DNA of 64,000 bases from Batillaria attramentaria (taxonomy: Eukaryota > Mollusca > Gastropoda > Batillariidae). Position numbers and translations under genes: made by a program. Shown here piece after piece: positions 10,868 through 22,296 of this stretch. The notes under the pieces were generated by a model, which did no database searches, was not told the DNA's origin, and saw nothing but the letters and a program-made list of their open reading frames with translations. Position 1 is the first letter of the stretch; the number at the start of each line of letters is the position of its first letter. The stretch is from assembly GCA_018292915.2 (NCBI GenBank), contig JACVVK020000198.1:308501-372500 (forward strand), in the 5' to 3' direction.

Positions 10868-12530
10868 GGGCGTTAAAAAAAAACAGCTTTTGGCCATGGA
10901 TATCAGTTATATGCCTTAGCTGAGGAAGTAAAAATACGTTTTTAGAAAGGGTCTTACACAAGGCACTTATCTGGGCCCCCCACTTCAGCTGACCTTCAAC
11001 AATAACACCACAAAACCGACGGTCAGTAACTTGCTCAACTGGCTGGCCGATTCAAATGAAGCTTTAATGGGGACAGATGGCGGTGATGTTTTTGCCGCGT
11101 TGTGACTAGCTTACTGTTTGTTTACTGGGATGTAAGACCATATGGTTATATGTAATATTTAATGGATAATGAAGGACTCATTATTATTATTATTATTATT
11201 TCATTAGTAGTGTAATTGCTGTCGTTCTTGTTGTTGTTGTTCTTCTTCTTCTTAACTCCAGTTTCTGATTTCAAGTATGTTTTCAACAGGAGTAGCGTGT
11301 TAACATTTCGACGTGTCAGTCGTTGACGGCAACCCCACGCTCACAACTGTTCCTTCGTCTTTGCCACTTCCGCGCGACTTGCACAAACGAGAACTGTGAC
11401 AGAAAATATCCACGAGAGGTAGTCAAAATAGCGAGGGTTTTTTTTTTTCCCCGGGCTACTTCGAGTAAAAATACTTTTAACAACATGGCAAACAGACAAA
11501 TCCGCATAATTGTCTGAAATACAGTACAAGCCTCTATAATTATAACCATAATATATAGTCTCATTCAAATAAACTTTTTTGGTTGCATTGTCCTCATGAA
11601 AACAGTTGCAAGGTCACTTTTCTCTCCTTTTTTTCCTTTTTTTTCAAAGTAAGTCGTAATACGGTAAACAAAAATGATAACTTTTGAAAATCGTGTTTTT
11701 GAAAAGGTTGTAGCATAATTCTATTGTGAAATTTGTACAACTAACGTCTAGCTTCTTTACAAACGTCTTACTTTATTGTCCCTGTCGGGAAATTCGGGCT
11801 GCTTCCCGCGAGGGAAGCGCGTCGCCGCGGTGCACCCAATACCTATCCTTTTTTTTGTTAACAATTTAACGTCTTTGAAGCAAGCAAGACTGTGTTACCA
11901 TTTCTGTGTTTGTGTCTGTCTGTGTCTGCATGGCTTAGACATTTCATGCACAATGTAGGAGTTCGTTTCGCTGACCCAAAACCCACGTTTTGTGCATTTT
12001 TCTCTAGTACTTTTCTCTTCATCCAACAGTAATCCCACTGTTCCTCTGGAATATTGTTAATTAAACAGGCTCCTTGGAAATGCCTTTACTGTCAGTAGTA
12101 TGGCTGTTGTTGTTCGTGTAATTATGTTTATTAATGGAATCAGCGTCACTGTGACTCTGCTTACCAAAATAAAGCCTGCAACATGGAAAAAAAAAAACGA
12201 TAATTTAAACTTCTCTATTTAGCCCAGTCACGTGATGCACGACTTAAAAGTTGATGATTTACGACATTCACGACTTCCGGTTGTGTAGTGACTCTACCAA
12301 AAATTGTGACCTTTTGACTATTTGTCTTGCGTACAGTGCAAAACAGAAATTGTCTGGTCTATTTTGAATGAGACTGTAGTAGCGTTTAGGTTCAGTGAAC
12401 AGTAGCACTGTTTGTGTTGTTTCTTTGTTCTTATCCATTTTGAAAAGCCCCGAAATCTCCGGGGAGTTCGATTTGAATATGTGAAAGAAAGAGACTAATA
12501 ACAATTAGAAAATGACTTTTACTATGACGT
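10868..12530. other. 3' flank of the minus-strand transporter; no gene recognised
   Basis: AT-rich sequence with short simple repeats ((ATT)n near 11180, TTG/TTC runs near 11230). Possible minus-strand poly(A) signals (TTTATT on the plus strand) are near 11772 and 12127. The sequence around 12445-12470 resembles that at 12612-12640 (GGGGCTTT..CAAAATGG on the minus strand), a short local duplication. Confidence 0.4.
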
Positions 12531-12531
12531 T

Positions 12532-12644
12532 ATATAAACACGTGTGCGTGGTCATAAGTTATCTTACAGCGAACGTTGCCCAAACTCCTGAATCGAAGTA
12601 ACCCCTGGCCATTTTGAGAAAGCCCCGTGATTTCATTATAAAGT
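12532..12644 (-). other. candidate terminal exon of the minus-strand SLC22 gene
   Basis: The last clear exon of the transporter ends at a good phase-2 donor (AAG|GTAAAG). The first possible acceptor downstream is CACTGCGTTTCAG, leaving an intron of 81 bp. Using it, the frame continues for about 37 residues (starting LYNEITGLSQNGQGLL) to a stop near 12532. The plus-strand paralogue also splices to a terminal exon in phase 2, which supports the idea. Sequence similarity to that tail is not visible. The alternative is read-through of the donor, which stops at once (TAA at 12722). Confidence 0.25.
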
Positions 12645-12725
12645 CTGAAACGCAGTGAAATAGTAAACCTTTTCTAAAAAGAATGAAATGAAACCGCTTA
12701 TATTACTTTTCCAAAGTCACTTTAC

Positions 12726-13910
12726 CTTCTAGCGCCACGTTCCACGTCTTCCAAGCTTTCTGGCAGCTTCGCACCCAGAGTCTCTGGTAACCATAGCGAC
12801 AGGAGACCGACGAGCACTGCCGGACAACCCATGGTGATTAGGGGGAGAGCATCCTGAAGTTTCCCGCCGACAAGAATTCCCTGATGACATACAAAGAGAA
12901 ATATATGAATAAATAAATGAATAAAAGTCAATCAATCAATCAACTCGACCGGTACCGAACACACAGAAATCCCACCACACACTTCTTATCTGGCCAAGCT
13001 AGTATTAAATGCTTTTCGCTGTGTGATCTTCAAGTTTTCAATAAATGAAAGTTGCGTAATGATACCCCCGCCGGCCGGGCAAGCATTATGGGAGGATCAG
13101 AAGCAGTGAGGAGTTTGAGAAGGGACGTTTTGCACAGAGGTGGGACACAAGTGAGGCAAGCGGATTTTTGCGAACTGCCTCTCTGGCCTAAACAGAAAGT
13201 AGACGTGCACTACTCCAGTGAGAACTGAGCGGAAAGGAGACATTCTTTTTTTCTTTTTTTTTTAAACCCCTGTCAGGTGCTTGCCTTTGAATGGTCTGTT
13301 CATGGTAGTAATTGGTTCTAGATTTTTAGGGGTGACTATGATGCCTGAGGCTAATAGGGAATATAATTATAGGCATTTTGAGGCCCTGTGTATTTGTGTC
13401 CTTCGGCCTGCATGAGCTAAAGCTAGGTCACTATACCACAGACCACCTGCAGGGCAGAGTCGTACAAAGAGGCACTAAAGGGCCCGAGTGAGCCAAACCA
13501 ACACTGGAACAGTTTCAAATCGAAGACGACACTATGGGCTTTTCCTAAGGCAGAGACAACATCTTCCACTGAACTGAACGTATCTACCGTGAACGTTGTG
13601 GAAATAGATGGGAACCAACCGCCATGCCATCCAAGGATTCAAACATTTGTTCCTTTTTTTTCTCTCTCTTTTTTCTCTTCTGTTTTTTACGCACCACGTC
13701 AGCAATGTAAGGTGCGATCATGTTGCCGATCCGGGAGAAGGTCACTCCAAAGCTCATGGCAGACGACCTGACCACAGTCGGGAACAGCTCGGCACCGTAA
13801 AGGTAAATCAGAGCGAAGCTGATGCACACAAAGAAGCGGCCCAAAGACGACAGCACCGTAACTACTGACCCTGCACGTGTTCACCATTACCAAAACATAA
13901 TGAAAATAGG

Positions 13911-13978
<68 letters not shown>

Positions 13979-14062
13979 ATGCTGCTGCTTGTGCTGCTAG
14001 TATTACTACTAATTCATGCGCTTCATACCGTCACCCAAGCAAAATGAAAACAGGCACTGCTG

Positions 14063-14100
<38 letters not shown>

Positions 14101-14160
14101 GGTATTACTACTAATTCATGCGCTTCATACCAACTGTTAACAAAACATAATGAAAACAGG

Positions 14161-14191
<31 letters not shown>

Positions 14192-16021
14192 GGTATTACT
14201 ACTAATTCATGCGCTTCATACCAACTGTTAACAAAACATAATGAAAACAGGCACTACTACTACCTCTACTACTACTACTACTACTACTGGTATTACTACT
14301 AATTCATGCGCTTCATACCAACTGTTAACAAAACATAATGAAAACAGGCACTACTACTGCTACTACTACTACTACTGCTACTAGTATTACTACACATTCA
14401 TGCGCTTCATACCAACTGTTACCAAAACATAATGAAAACAGGCACTACTACTACTGCTGATACTTCTACTACTACTACCACCCCCCCCCCCCCCCCGGGG
14501 AGTCGGGGTGGTCGAATGGTAGAGCGTTGGACTTCCAATGCTCGGGTCGTGAGTTCGATCCCGGCTTGGGCCAAATATTTGTGCTGGCTTTTTCATCGTT
14601 GCCCCGTCTTTGATATCACCCAATGTGGTGAAAAAGGACGTTAAACTCCCAAACACCCACCCACCCACCCACTACTACTACTACTACTACTACTACTGCT
14701 AGTATTACTACTAATTCATGCGCTTCATACGAACTGTTTTAATCAGAGCGTCAACCCAGCACACTCGGTCAATTGAATCATGTGCATTAACTCTCACACG
14801 GGACATCAATAATTTTTAATTCTTTTTTGCTTTTGGCCCTGTATGCGAAATCAGGCAAGATTAACGGTTTGATTATACTCGTGCTTGCTGCAATACGACC
14901 CCTTAAGGAACCGTGCCTCTTGCTTGATCTTCGCATACAGGGCCAAAACCGATACGAAATGTGTTCACGCAAGATGGGAAAATGACTGTTCCATACCACT
15001 CCCACGTGTTCGACTTTGTTTTCCGGTGGACATTACCTGGTGCACTCAACATTACAGGAAGAGCGGAAGTGACGCACAAGGCTCCAGCCAAAATGAGGCT
15101 CCCGCTGTAAACTGGTTTCCGCCCAAGCCGATCCACCACGAGGTACGTAGTAACATAAGCTACAGTTTCCAAGGCCACGTTGATAGCGAAATTGACAAAG
15201 ATGTCACCGCTGAGGTTGGTAATGTTTAGAGTCAAGCCGTAGTATAGCAGGACGAGAACAAACCTACAGACAGCGACAAACGTAGTGTTTAGCCCACATC
15301 ACAGTGCAGCCAGAGTGTGTCAGTCGCCTCTCATTGTCTTGAGTAATGCGGAACAGGGGTAATCAAGCTAAAACCTTATACACAATCCAGTAGCATAAAC
15401 GCGTGTGTCATTATTATATCTTTAGAATTCAGTGACTGATTATGTCTTACATGTTCACGAGAACAATGAACGTGCGCTTGATCAGTTCACGTGACCGGAA
15501 GACGTGATGTAATCCCAGGTTGTTCTCTCCCTCCAGCAGAGCATGCGCATCTTCCACTTTGGGCAGCTGTGTGTTGTTGGACTTGGCGATCCTCTCCAGC
15601 ACCTTCATCGCCTCATCGTCCCGACCACGTGACGCCAGCCACCGCGGGGACTCGGGAATCAACCTGATAAAAGCAGATAATGATTATGGCTTCCCAGCTA
15701 CGGTGACAATTTGAACAAGATATTTCAGGAAAGCTCCCCTACCGACCTTTGTCAGTCTCTTCGGAAAGCTCCATGCACCCAGAAGAACAGCCTTTTCCAC
15801 TGAGACTTATTGGCAGTGCCAAAACATGGCAAGCAGTCGTCTTCGTATTCATCTCTTTTGTTGTTGTTGTTGTTGTTGGGTTTTGTTGTTGTTTTTGTCG
15901 TGGGTGTTTCCTAAACGCACAAAGCATATGATTGTACTTAAGTTGGTGCAGGTGGTTCATTGTGCCTCAACTGTATTTGCACCTGTTCATTCATCAGTCA
16001 TGTCGGGCGCTCATATTATTA

Positions 16022-16074
<53 letters not shown>

Positions 16075-18536
16075 GATTAAGTGTGTGTGTTTGTATGCGA
16101 TTTCTTGTTCTTATGTATTTTGTTTCTTTTTATTATTATTATTATTATTATAATATTATCCTTCTCTTCTGACTTCATATTCTTCTTTTGAATTTTCTTT
16201 CTTACGGTAGTGTAGCAACAGCAAGTTTGAAAATGGTCTTTGTATGCCTATAACTTCTTCCGTTGTAAAATAAAGGATCGTTATCATCATCATTATTATT
16301 ATTATCATTATTATTATTATTATTATTATTATAAACCTCACTTCCAGTAAAAGAGCAGTCCTACAGCGGGGACCGAGAGAGCGATCTCCAGCCAGCGCCA
16401 GTCGCGGATGAAGTAGGCGAGCAAGAGGAGGAGGAATTCCCCGCCACACCACAAAAAGTCAATGAATAACCCAGCGAACGTTCGTCTGGAGGGACCAACG
16501 ATCTCTAGACCTGAGAACAGCACGAACCATAATAATTACTGCATGCTTCATACGGTCAGTATACTCTTTCTTCCTTGTCTGAGCTACAAATATACTAGCC
16601 GGGGCATGAATTTCTGAGGATGAAATCCAGGTTCCTGAGTAGGTACCCTCGGGGGTGCTGCACTTGCCTACCTGAACTGGGCGAGAAAAGTGCCTTCGAG
16701 ACCGATTGTAATTTGTATCGATTTATCAACTAGAAAAAAAAAACCTACAGGTGTTCAGCGAAGGCAAGGATGCAAGCAGCCGCAAGAGCCCTGCCATTAT
16801 CGAGAAAAGGGCCTAAGACCCATGGATTTGATGAGCGCGTATTCTTTTTTTCAGATGACGGTAGATCTCTGTCTCTGCGATTCTGTAATTGTTTCTCGTG
16901 GTTTTTACCGATGATCAGGCTGTTTGTCCAAACCGCCATGCGAGCCACACCGAGGAGAAAGCGGCAGATGTTGAGTGTGAGCAGGCTGTATGTGAAGGCG
17001 ATTCCGAACCCTCCACACATCAAAGCCAGGCCTGCTATGTAGAAGGTGATCTTGCGGCCAAACCTGTCCAGGGAATTTCAGACGACTTTACACCGATGTT
17101 AACCTGAATGTTATCACAGGATATCAAGTCTCAGGATCATAATATCATAATTTGTTTGTGCTGATACAGAAAATTAGTTTTTTTTATATGTAGCATTTAT
17201 CTCTGGCGGGTGGATGGGTGGGTGTTTGGGGTTTGACGACCTTTTCCACCACATAGGGTGATATCAAAGACGGAGCAACGATGAAAAAGCCAGCACAAAT
17301 ATTTGGCCTCAGCCGGGATCGAACTCACGACCCGAGCATTAGAAGTCCAACGCTCTACCATTCGACCACCCCGGCTCCCAAGTTTCTCAAAACAAACAAA
17401 ATTGAAACAGATCAACATTAATTGTGTGCTTACAAGGCCCCTGTAGACCTGTGATGATGAAGTCTATATAGTGCATTGCTAAACCCTAACCAAAGGGTAG
17501 ATGGGTCGGTGGGTGTTGAACGGCCTTTTCCACCACATATGTGTGATATCAAAGACGGGGGGGGGGGGAGGCGCACAAATAGTTGGCTGCAGGTGGGATG
17601 GAACTCACGACCCACCCTAACCAGAGTGTTCAGGGCACTTAGGGAAAGGTTTGAGAGGGCGATAGGAACCGCGTGGGTTATTTGACTTTACATTGGCAAG
17701 AATAGGTGACAGATATATTGTTGATGTTAAACAACAGCTTCATACCTGTCTGCGATGAACCCGCAAACGAAGACACCAACAAGGGTTCCCAGTTCAGCGA
17801 ACATGTTAGAGTTTGGACGCAGGTAACTGCGGTCACATACAACGTCAAACTGGAAGGACATTTTAGAAATGATGAACATGAATCCAAGGTTAGACAATGT
17901 TCCGCGGAGAGTGCTTGGCCAACAGTCGCAGAATTTGAATGTTTGACTACTCACGTAAACTGAAAACAACAATGTAGTGCATTAAGAGCTGTACTAATAT
18001 ACACCGACTCAAAACGATCTGTGAGCATAAATCGATCAAGACTGTGCTTTTACCGGCCCTGTACCACACAAGGCTGAAATGTATAGTTAGTGTGTTTAGG
18101 GCACTCTGGCAAGTCTTTCTCGGGTTTCTCTACATGAAGCAAGAAGCAAGTCTGGGGTCAGGTAAAACGGAGGAAGGGTGGGAGGGAGGTGAGTGCGTTG
18201 GCCACTGTAGCCTGAAAAGAAATAGTTCTTCCAAAGCAAACGATCGTTTGTGGCTGTTATGTTTACATACGTCAGTAGCGATGGTAGACTGGAAGACGGA
18301 GTCGTCATACACCCAGCTGTTGCAATCTCTCTTGCTGGCGTTCAAGTTTCGCGCGTCACGTGCGGATAGATTGGAGTCCAAAGCGTCAGTTGTGACGTCA
18401 TCAAACACGTGACATTTGTCCCAGCCAGCCTGGTCTCGAGGAATGGCCAGGTTGATCATGATGGCGTGAGTGTTGTTTTGTATCGCAAACGTGTCGTCTG
18501 GGTACCCTGGTACAGCACATCTTATGAAACATCAAG

Positions 18537-18591
<55 letters not shown>

Positions 18592-19039
18592 ACGCACGAT
18601 GTTATGGAATCAGATGACTGAAGTGGCAACATTTCTTGAATCATGTTGCTGTTTTGCCCGCTCATTCGGCCAAGCATGTTTGCGTCAATGTTGGCGCAGG
18701 GACAAAAAGAAAAGGTTTCGGCAGGGACTGAGACTACGGCAACCACTACTACACACCTGCTGTACCTTTTAAACACTACAACGTCACCGTCACACATCCA
18801 GCTGTGTTTAATTTTACAATGCAGTTTTGCTTTTCAAGGTCGGTGCGGTACTGTAATCATGCATGAGCAAACGCAAAATCATGGAAAACGTTGCATCTGA
18901 TTAGATGTTCAGTCCACCAGATGTCAAAATCAAGACATGCTTTTTCCTGGGTCACCATAACCGTCATTCACCGACTTTGTCGTGCATGTAGTCCTGCCTC
19001 AAAACCCATTTCCTTCGGGAATTATAGAGTAGTCTTTCA

Positions 19040-19108
<69 letters not shown>

Positions 19109-19392
19109 CATTATTTCGATCATTATGATTATTATCATTATGATCGAACCACAGACTGGCAGACAGACATACAGAGACTGGGCGCGCCGGTGGGGGAGGC
19201 GGTGCGAAGCATAATTTCTAGAACTGTAAAACATATTCAACAAACGTACCTGTGTGGTGGAATGTTGAAGATAAAAATGGCGCTCAGGGTTTCAAATGCC
19301 AACAGGACAGCCGGGGCAGTGGCCAAGAAATACACACGTTTCTGATAGGGGCCGAACTCCCCAATCTGACGTAGGACGTCGTCAAACTTCAT
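12726..19392 (-). CDS. SLC22A-like: SLC22-type organic ion transporter (minus-strand copy)
   Basis: This gene encodes a major-facilitator organic cation/carnitine-type carrier with 12 expected membrane helices. Exons in transcription order: 19250-19392 (ATG at 19392), 18271-18520, 17746-17849, 16909-17063, 16342-16510, 15451-15663, 15037-15263, 13695-13870, 12726-12880. All nine join in frame through GT..AG borders, giving 530 codons before a phase-2 donor. Residues 1-47 start MKFDDVLRQIGEFG, the family N-terminus leading to helix 1. Exon 2 is the extracellular loop, with Cys residues and N-x-T/S sites. Exon 3 begins with FDVVCDRSYL, and exons 3-4 make the MFS loop GFIADRFGRK. Exon 6 has LIPESPRWLASRGR (about residues 275-288), the SLC22 hallmark. 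Exon 8 has YLYGAELFPTVVR and exon 9 LSLWLPET. The C-terminal tail is missing or uncertain: an unspliced transcript would stop at 12722-12724. Substrate cannot be told from sequence. The gene is divergently oriented to its paralogue at 25.3-41.7 kb. Confidence 0.93.
13115..13415 (-). mobile_element. interspersed repeat family 2 (SINE-like), copy 1
   Basis: On the minus strand it shares blocks with copies near 30.6, 36.5 and 48.8 kb: GGCCGAAGGACACAAATACA, ATTAGCCTCAGGCATCATAG, TCCTTTCCGCTCAG, CTACTTTCT and AATCCGCTTGCCTCA. A T-rich insertion (about 13245-13262) interrupts it. It lies in the last clear intron of the transporter. Confidence 0.75.
13905..14490. repeat. compound (CTA)n array with about 65-bp intervening unit
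   Basis: Runs of CTA triplets alternate with a conserved unit (GGTATTACTACTAATTCATG, CGCTTCATACCAACTG, AACAAAACATAATGAAAACA). At least six units occur, and one more follows the SINE insertion (14670-14735). CTG triplets appear in the first run. The array starts about 40 bp from the acceptor of transporter exon 8. Confidence 0.88.
14497..14669 (+). mobile_element. tRNA-derived SINE, full-length copy in the CTA array
   Basis: The head matches a tRNA (GGTCGAATGGTAGAGC as A-box region, GAGTTCGATCCC as B box). The body is ATATTTGTGCTGGCTTTTTC..GTTGCCCCGTCTTTGATATC, and the tail is AAGGACGTTAAACTCCCAAA then (CCCA)n. It splits the CTA array, so it arrived after array formation. Confidence 0.9.
16024..16330 (+). 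repeat. (GT)n, LINE-tail sequence and (ATT)n run
   Basis: A (GT)n run at 16024-16076 is followed by (ATT)n. Then comes a LINE 3'-tail-like block (TAGCAACAGCAAGTTTGAAA .. CCGTTGTAAAATAAAGGAT) near 16212-16280, also seen at about 45.24-45.31 kb. It ends in a long (ATT)n/(ATC)n run reaching the donor of transporter exon 5 at 16341. Confidence 0.8.
17206..17380 (-). mobile_element. tRNA-derived SINE, minus-strand copy
   Basis: Full-length copy with head at 17380 and CCCA-rich tail at 17206, lying in the intron between transporter exons 3 and 4. The anticodon-loop region reads TTCTAATGC, as in the copies at 45.9 and 50.0 kb, against CTCTCAATGC in those at 21.3 and 46.5 kb. This suggests at least two subfamilies. 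Confidence 0.88.
17497..17620 (-). mobile_element. tRNA-derived SINE, partial minus-strand copy
   Basis: The tail and body are present (GAACGGCCTTTTCCACCACA, GATATCAAAGACGGGG). A poly-G run interrupts it, and the head breaks down near the B box (GGGATGGAACTCACGACCC). Confidence 0.75.
18539..18590. repeat. (CA)n microsatellite next to a splice acceptor
   Basis: On the coding (minus) strand this is (GT)n and ends about 17 nt before the acceptor of exon 2 of the minus-strand transporter (TTTCATAAG, exon end 18520). The acceptor lacks a classical pyrimidine tract. Confidence 0.88.
19041..19105. repeat. (GT)n microsatellite
   Basis: About 32 GT units followed by ATTATC repeats, in intron 1 of the minus-strand transporter. 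Confidence 0.9.
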
Positions 19393-19559
19393 TCTATCGC
19401 TTTGAACGTGCAAACTAGATCGTTAGAGCTCAAAGCGCAGAAAGTTTATGCTCGCGTCTGTCCGACGAGATTTCCGCTACGACATATGTACTACGTATGA
19501 GCTAATCATGCAGATCACAGTGCTTAATTGACGGATGCTGGGAAAGTCGAACTGGTAGA

Positions 19560-19662
19560 CAGTTAGACGGGTCGTGAGTTCGATTCAGTCCCGACTGAGG
19601 CTAAATATTTGTGCTGTTTCTTTTTTCTCGTTGCCCCGTCTTCGATATCACCCGTACAAGGG
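19560..19662 (+). mobile_element. tRNA-derived SINE fragment
   Basis: Recognisable from the B box (CGTGAGTTCGATTC) through AAATATTTGTGCTG to GTTGCCCCGTCTTCGATATC. The head is lost and the tail is cut short. It lies just upstream of the minus-strand transporter start. Confidence 0.75.
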
Positions 19663-19726
19663 ACTTCATAAACTCAGACAACACTTGAGCCAGATTAGCG
19701 ATTCCTGCCAAAGAAAGAGGCGGTTT

Positions 19727-20822
19727 CACAGTGGCGATACTACGTCACAACATGGAGGAAAATTTCGTGCCGGTGCGAGCTAAAATTCCGATTGTTGGCC
19801 CCAAAATGGACAAATTACTCCACGAAAGGGACAGGGTTGTGAGTTTGAATGAATGAGCGTTCCTTTCGAGGAAACTCATGAGTGTTATGAACCAAACGGC
19901 GTGTGCATATCGCCTACAGTCGCTACAAACTCGACCGGAAACGGCCGTTGCTCAGTACAGAATTTGAAAATGACGACACAAATCCATGCCAAACGCCTCA
20001 GCTAACCAACAACGAACCTAAACTTCTATTGCAGAAGAGAACCTGTGTCCGTTGCTTACTAATCAAGCCGCACTGGCATGCCTGTGAAGGCTTGTTTTGT
20101 CTCAGGCTTCCTTTCTTTCCCTGCCCTCGGCACACAATGCGGTGCTGACTGCTGTGTGGACAGTTTGTGTGGTCGGTGGCGATTTTGTGAGCACAGCGTG
20201 TGCACTGAACGATCCACAAAACAAGTCCATATCGAAGAAAGGACATTTTTTACACATCAGTACACTGTCCAAATTCGGTATTAAAGTTTCCAATTGGGTT
20301 ATACAGCTATTTGCTCTATATTTCAAGTAAACACTTACCAACCACCCGAATTCTCCATCCTCCCTAAATATTATCTCTGCTTCCAGCAGGACAAAATGAC
20401 TGAATGTCCTGAAAACACGTGCACAGTTTAATTTGGAAGCAGATATTTTTTTATTTATAACTAAATTACTCCCCTCTGCACACAAAGCTTGCATTATTAT
20501 GACAAGGTCATGCTCCACGGAGTTAAACTTTTACGTCAGTTCTCTGTTTCCCATCGGAATGAAGCCTTTCTAAGACACGTGGGCGACGAAATATTCACGA
20601 CGTAGTATTGAAGACCTAACAAAAATCTGCAATGATGAAACATGTCGCACATTATTTACGAACACCTACTGAAAGTAATCAGCTAATGCCATTTCTGAAC
20701 ACAAAACTTTATTTCTCAAAGCCTTCTATCACACCAGTACAAAAAAACCCTTGATCTTGATAAACTGAAAGTAACAAGCACAAGCGTTTTATCTTCCCAC
20801 CAAAACGGAACATAAATCATTT
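19727..20822. repeat. left arm of a large inverted repeat
   Basis: Starts at CACAGTGGCGAT (19727) and matches the inverse complement of 22297-23428 over about 1.1 kb, with small indels. Shared blocks include ATGAATGAGCGTTCCTTTCG, GACGACACAAATCCATGCCA and AGGCTTCCTTTCTTTCCCTG. No conserved protein frame is seen in the arm. The loop between the arms is about 1.47 kb. Confidence 0.9.
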
Positions 20823-20887
20823 CAGAATCTGGCATTTTTGCGAAAAGTTTTCTGCTTTTGAAACTGTGTGCGATGCAGTCACAATGC

Positions 20888-20960
<73 letters not shown>
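20888..20960. repeat. (CT)n followed by (CA)n
   Basis: A compound dinucleotide run in the loop of the inverted repeat. The motif AAGTAACAAGCACAAGC on its right (20970s) is a third copy of a block also found in both arms. Confidence 0.88.
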
Positions 20961-21164
20961 CTTTGATCATGATGAATTGAAAGTAACAAGCACAAGCTTT
21001 TTACCTTCCTACAGAAACGGAAATTAAGTCATTCCAGGATCTGGCATTTTTTTTTTAACCTCACTTGTGTAACACAGGGAGAATATGTAATAACCCTCCG
21101 TCGTCTGTCTGTGTGTGTGTCCGCAGTAAACCTTAACATTAGCTTTTTTCAGAACCTGCAAACA

Positions 21165-21610
21165 GCAGAGGCACCAAAATTATGAAAACGTTCGAGCGCC
21201 TGGTACTGCAGTACATTAAGTCTGTCATACCCCCTATTCTGGATCCATACCAGTTGGGGAGCCGGGGTGGCCGAATGGTAGAGCGTTGGACTCTCAATGC
21301 TCGGGTCGTGAGTTCGAATCCCGCCGGCTGGGGCCAAATATTTGTGCTGGCCTTTTTTTCTCGTTGCCCCGTCTTTGATATCACCCTCATGTGGTGGAAA
21401 AGGACGTTAAACCCCCAAACACCCACCCCACCCTCAATACCAGTTTGCCTACCGGGTGAATCGTTCAGTGGAAGATGCTGTCTCATAGGTCTTCATCACA
21501 TTTTAGAGCATCTTGAGAAGCCCAATGCTTACGCTAGATTGCTTTTTGTAGACTACAGCAGTGCTTTTTTTTAATACAATCATACCAGCCAAACTGCACG
21601 AGAAATTGCT
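21165..21610 (+). mobile_element. LINE reverse-transcriptase fragment, split by a SINE
   Basis: The left part encodes KTFERLVLQYIKSVIPPILD. After the SINE the frame continues with YRVNRSVEDAV, LHHILEHLEKPNAYARLLFV and DYSSAF. These are N-terminal blocks of a non-LTR retrotransposon RT, including the DYSSAF (first catalytic Asp) motif. A frame break follows in a poly-T run. The rest of RT is absent, so this is a dead remnant. Confidence 0.85.
21256..21436 (+). mobile_element. tRNA-derived SINE with target-site duplication
   Basis: A full-length copy flanked by the 9-bp direct repeat ATACCAGTT at 21247-21255 and 21437-21445. This is a clean target-site duplication inside the LINE RT coding sequence. 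It fixes both ends of the family consensus: 5' GGGGAGCCGGGGTGG, 3' (CCCA)n-rich tail. Confidence 0.92.
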
Positions 21611-21857
21611 CAGTATGGGCATTTCTGACTCAAAAAGCACACTACTAACAGATCTCATTTGAATGACTGACCCAAGGTCAAGGCCATACAAACTGTTTTG
21701 GGGAAAATTGTAATATTGCCGGGAACTAAGAGCATCAGAGACACCTTATTTGGCATGATGATATACAGTGATATGAACTTTACAAACATAATCTTTTGAA
21801 TGAACTTGACCCACAACACAAGTTGTTGTTGTTGTTGTTGTCGTTCGTCTTTCTTGG

Positions 21858-22199
21858 TCACACTGGAAGTTCAGTTCTGAGCATGAAGTCTGCTGTCCTC
21901 TCCAGCTCCCGCTGAGGGCCGTATAGTTTGCTGTGTAGAGGCGTTTCCGTTGGCCACGTCGCCATCCTCAGCTGATGGTATAGTGGACAGTCCTGGATGA
22001 TGTGTTGTCCGGTCTGCTCGGCATGGCCACATGGACAGAGGGGGGTTGTAGCCAGTTTCAATTTGTGGTACAGGTGCTTTTTCAGTCTGTTGTGTTCAGT
22101 GCGGAGTCTGAACACTACCACTTGGGCCCGACGTGGGAGATGTAAAATGTCGTCCTTGGAGTAGTGTGTTGCATTGACAGCCTTACTAATGGTTTGCAC
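21858..22199 (-). mobile_element. LINE C-terminal fragment (Cys/His region)
   Basis: A 113-codon minus-strand frame contains RLRTEHNRLKKHLYHKL, CPCGHAEQTGQHIIQDCPLY and a C-terminal stop. The spacing CxC..H..C is the zinc-knuckle-like end typical of many LINE ORF2 proteins. It lies opposite in orientation to the RT fragment 250 bp away, so the two are probably separate insertions. Confidence 0.75.
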
Positions 22200-22296
22200 A
22201 AGTGAGCCATGGAGATTTCTGCCTCTGTACTTGCAAAAAGCTTTCTGCTTTTGAAACTACATGTATGTGCAATGCAATCATAACAGTACCAAAAAA

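Noticed and set aside
14520..14565. tRNA gene in each SINE head
   Set aside because: A and B boxes are present but there is no matching acceptor stem, and every copy continues into the same SINE body and tail.
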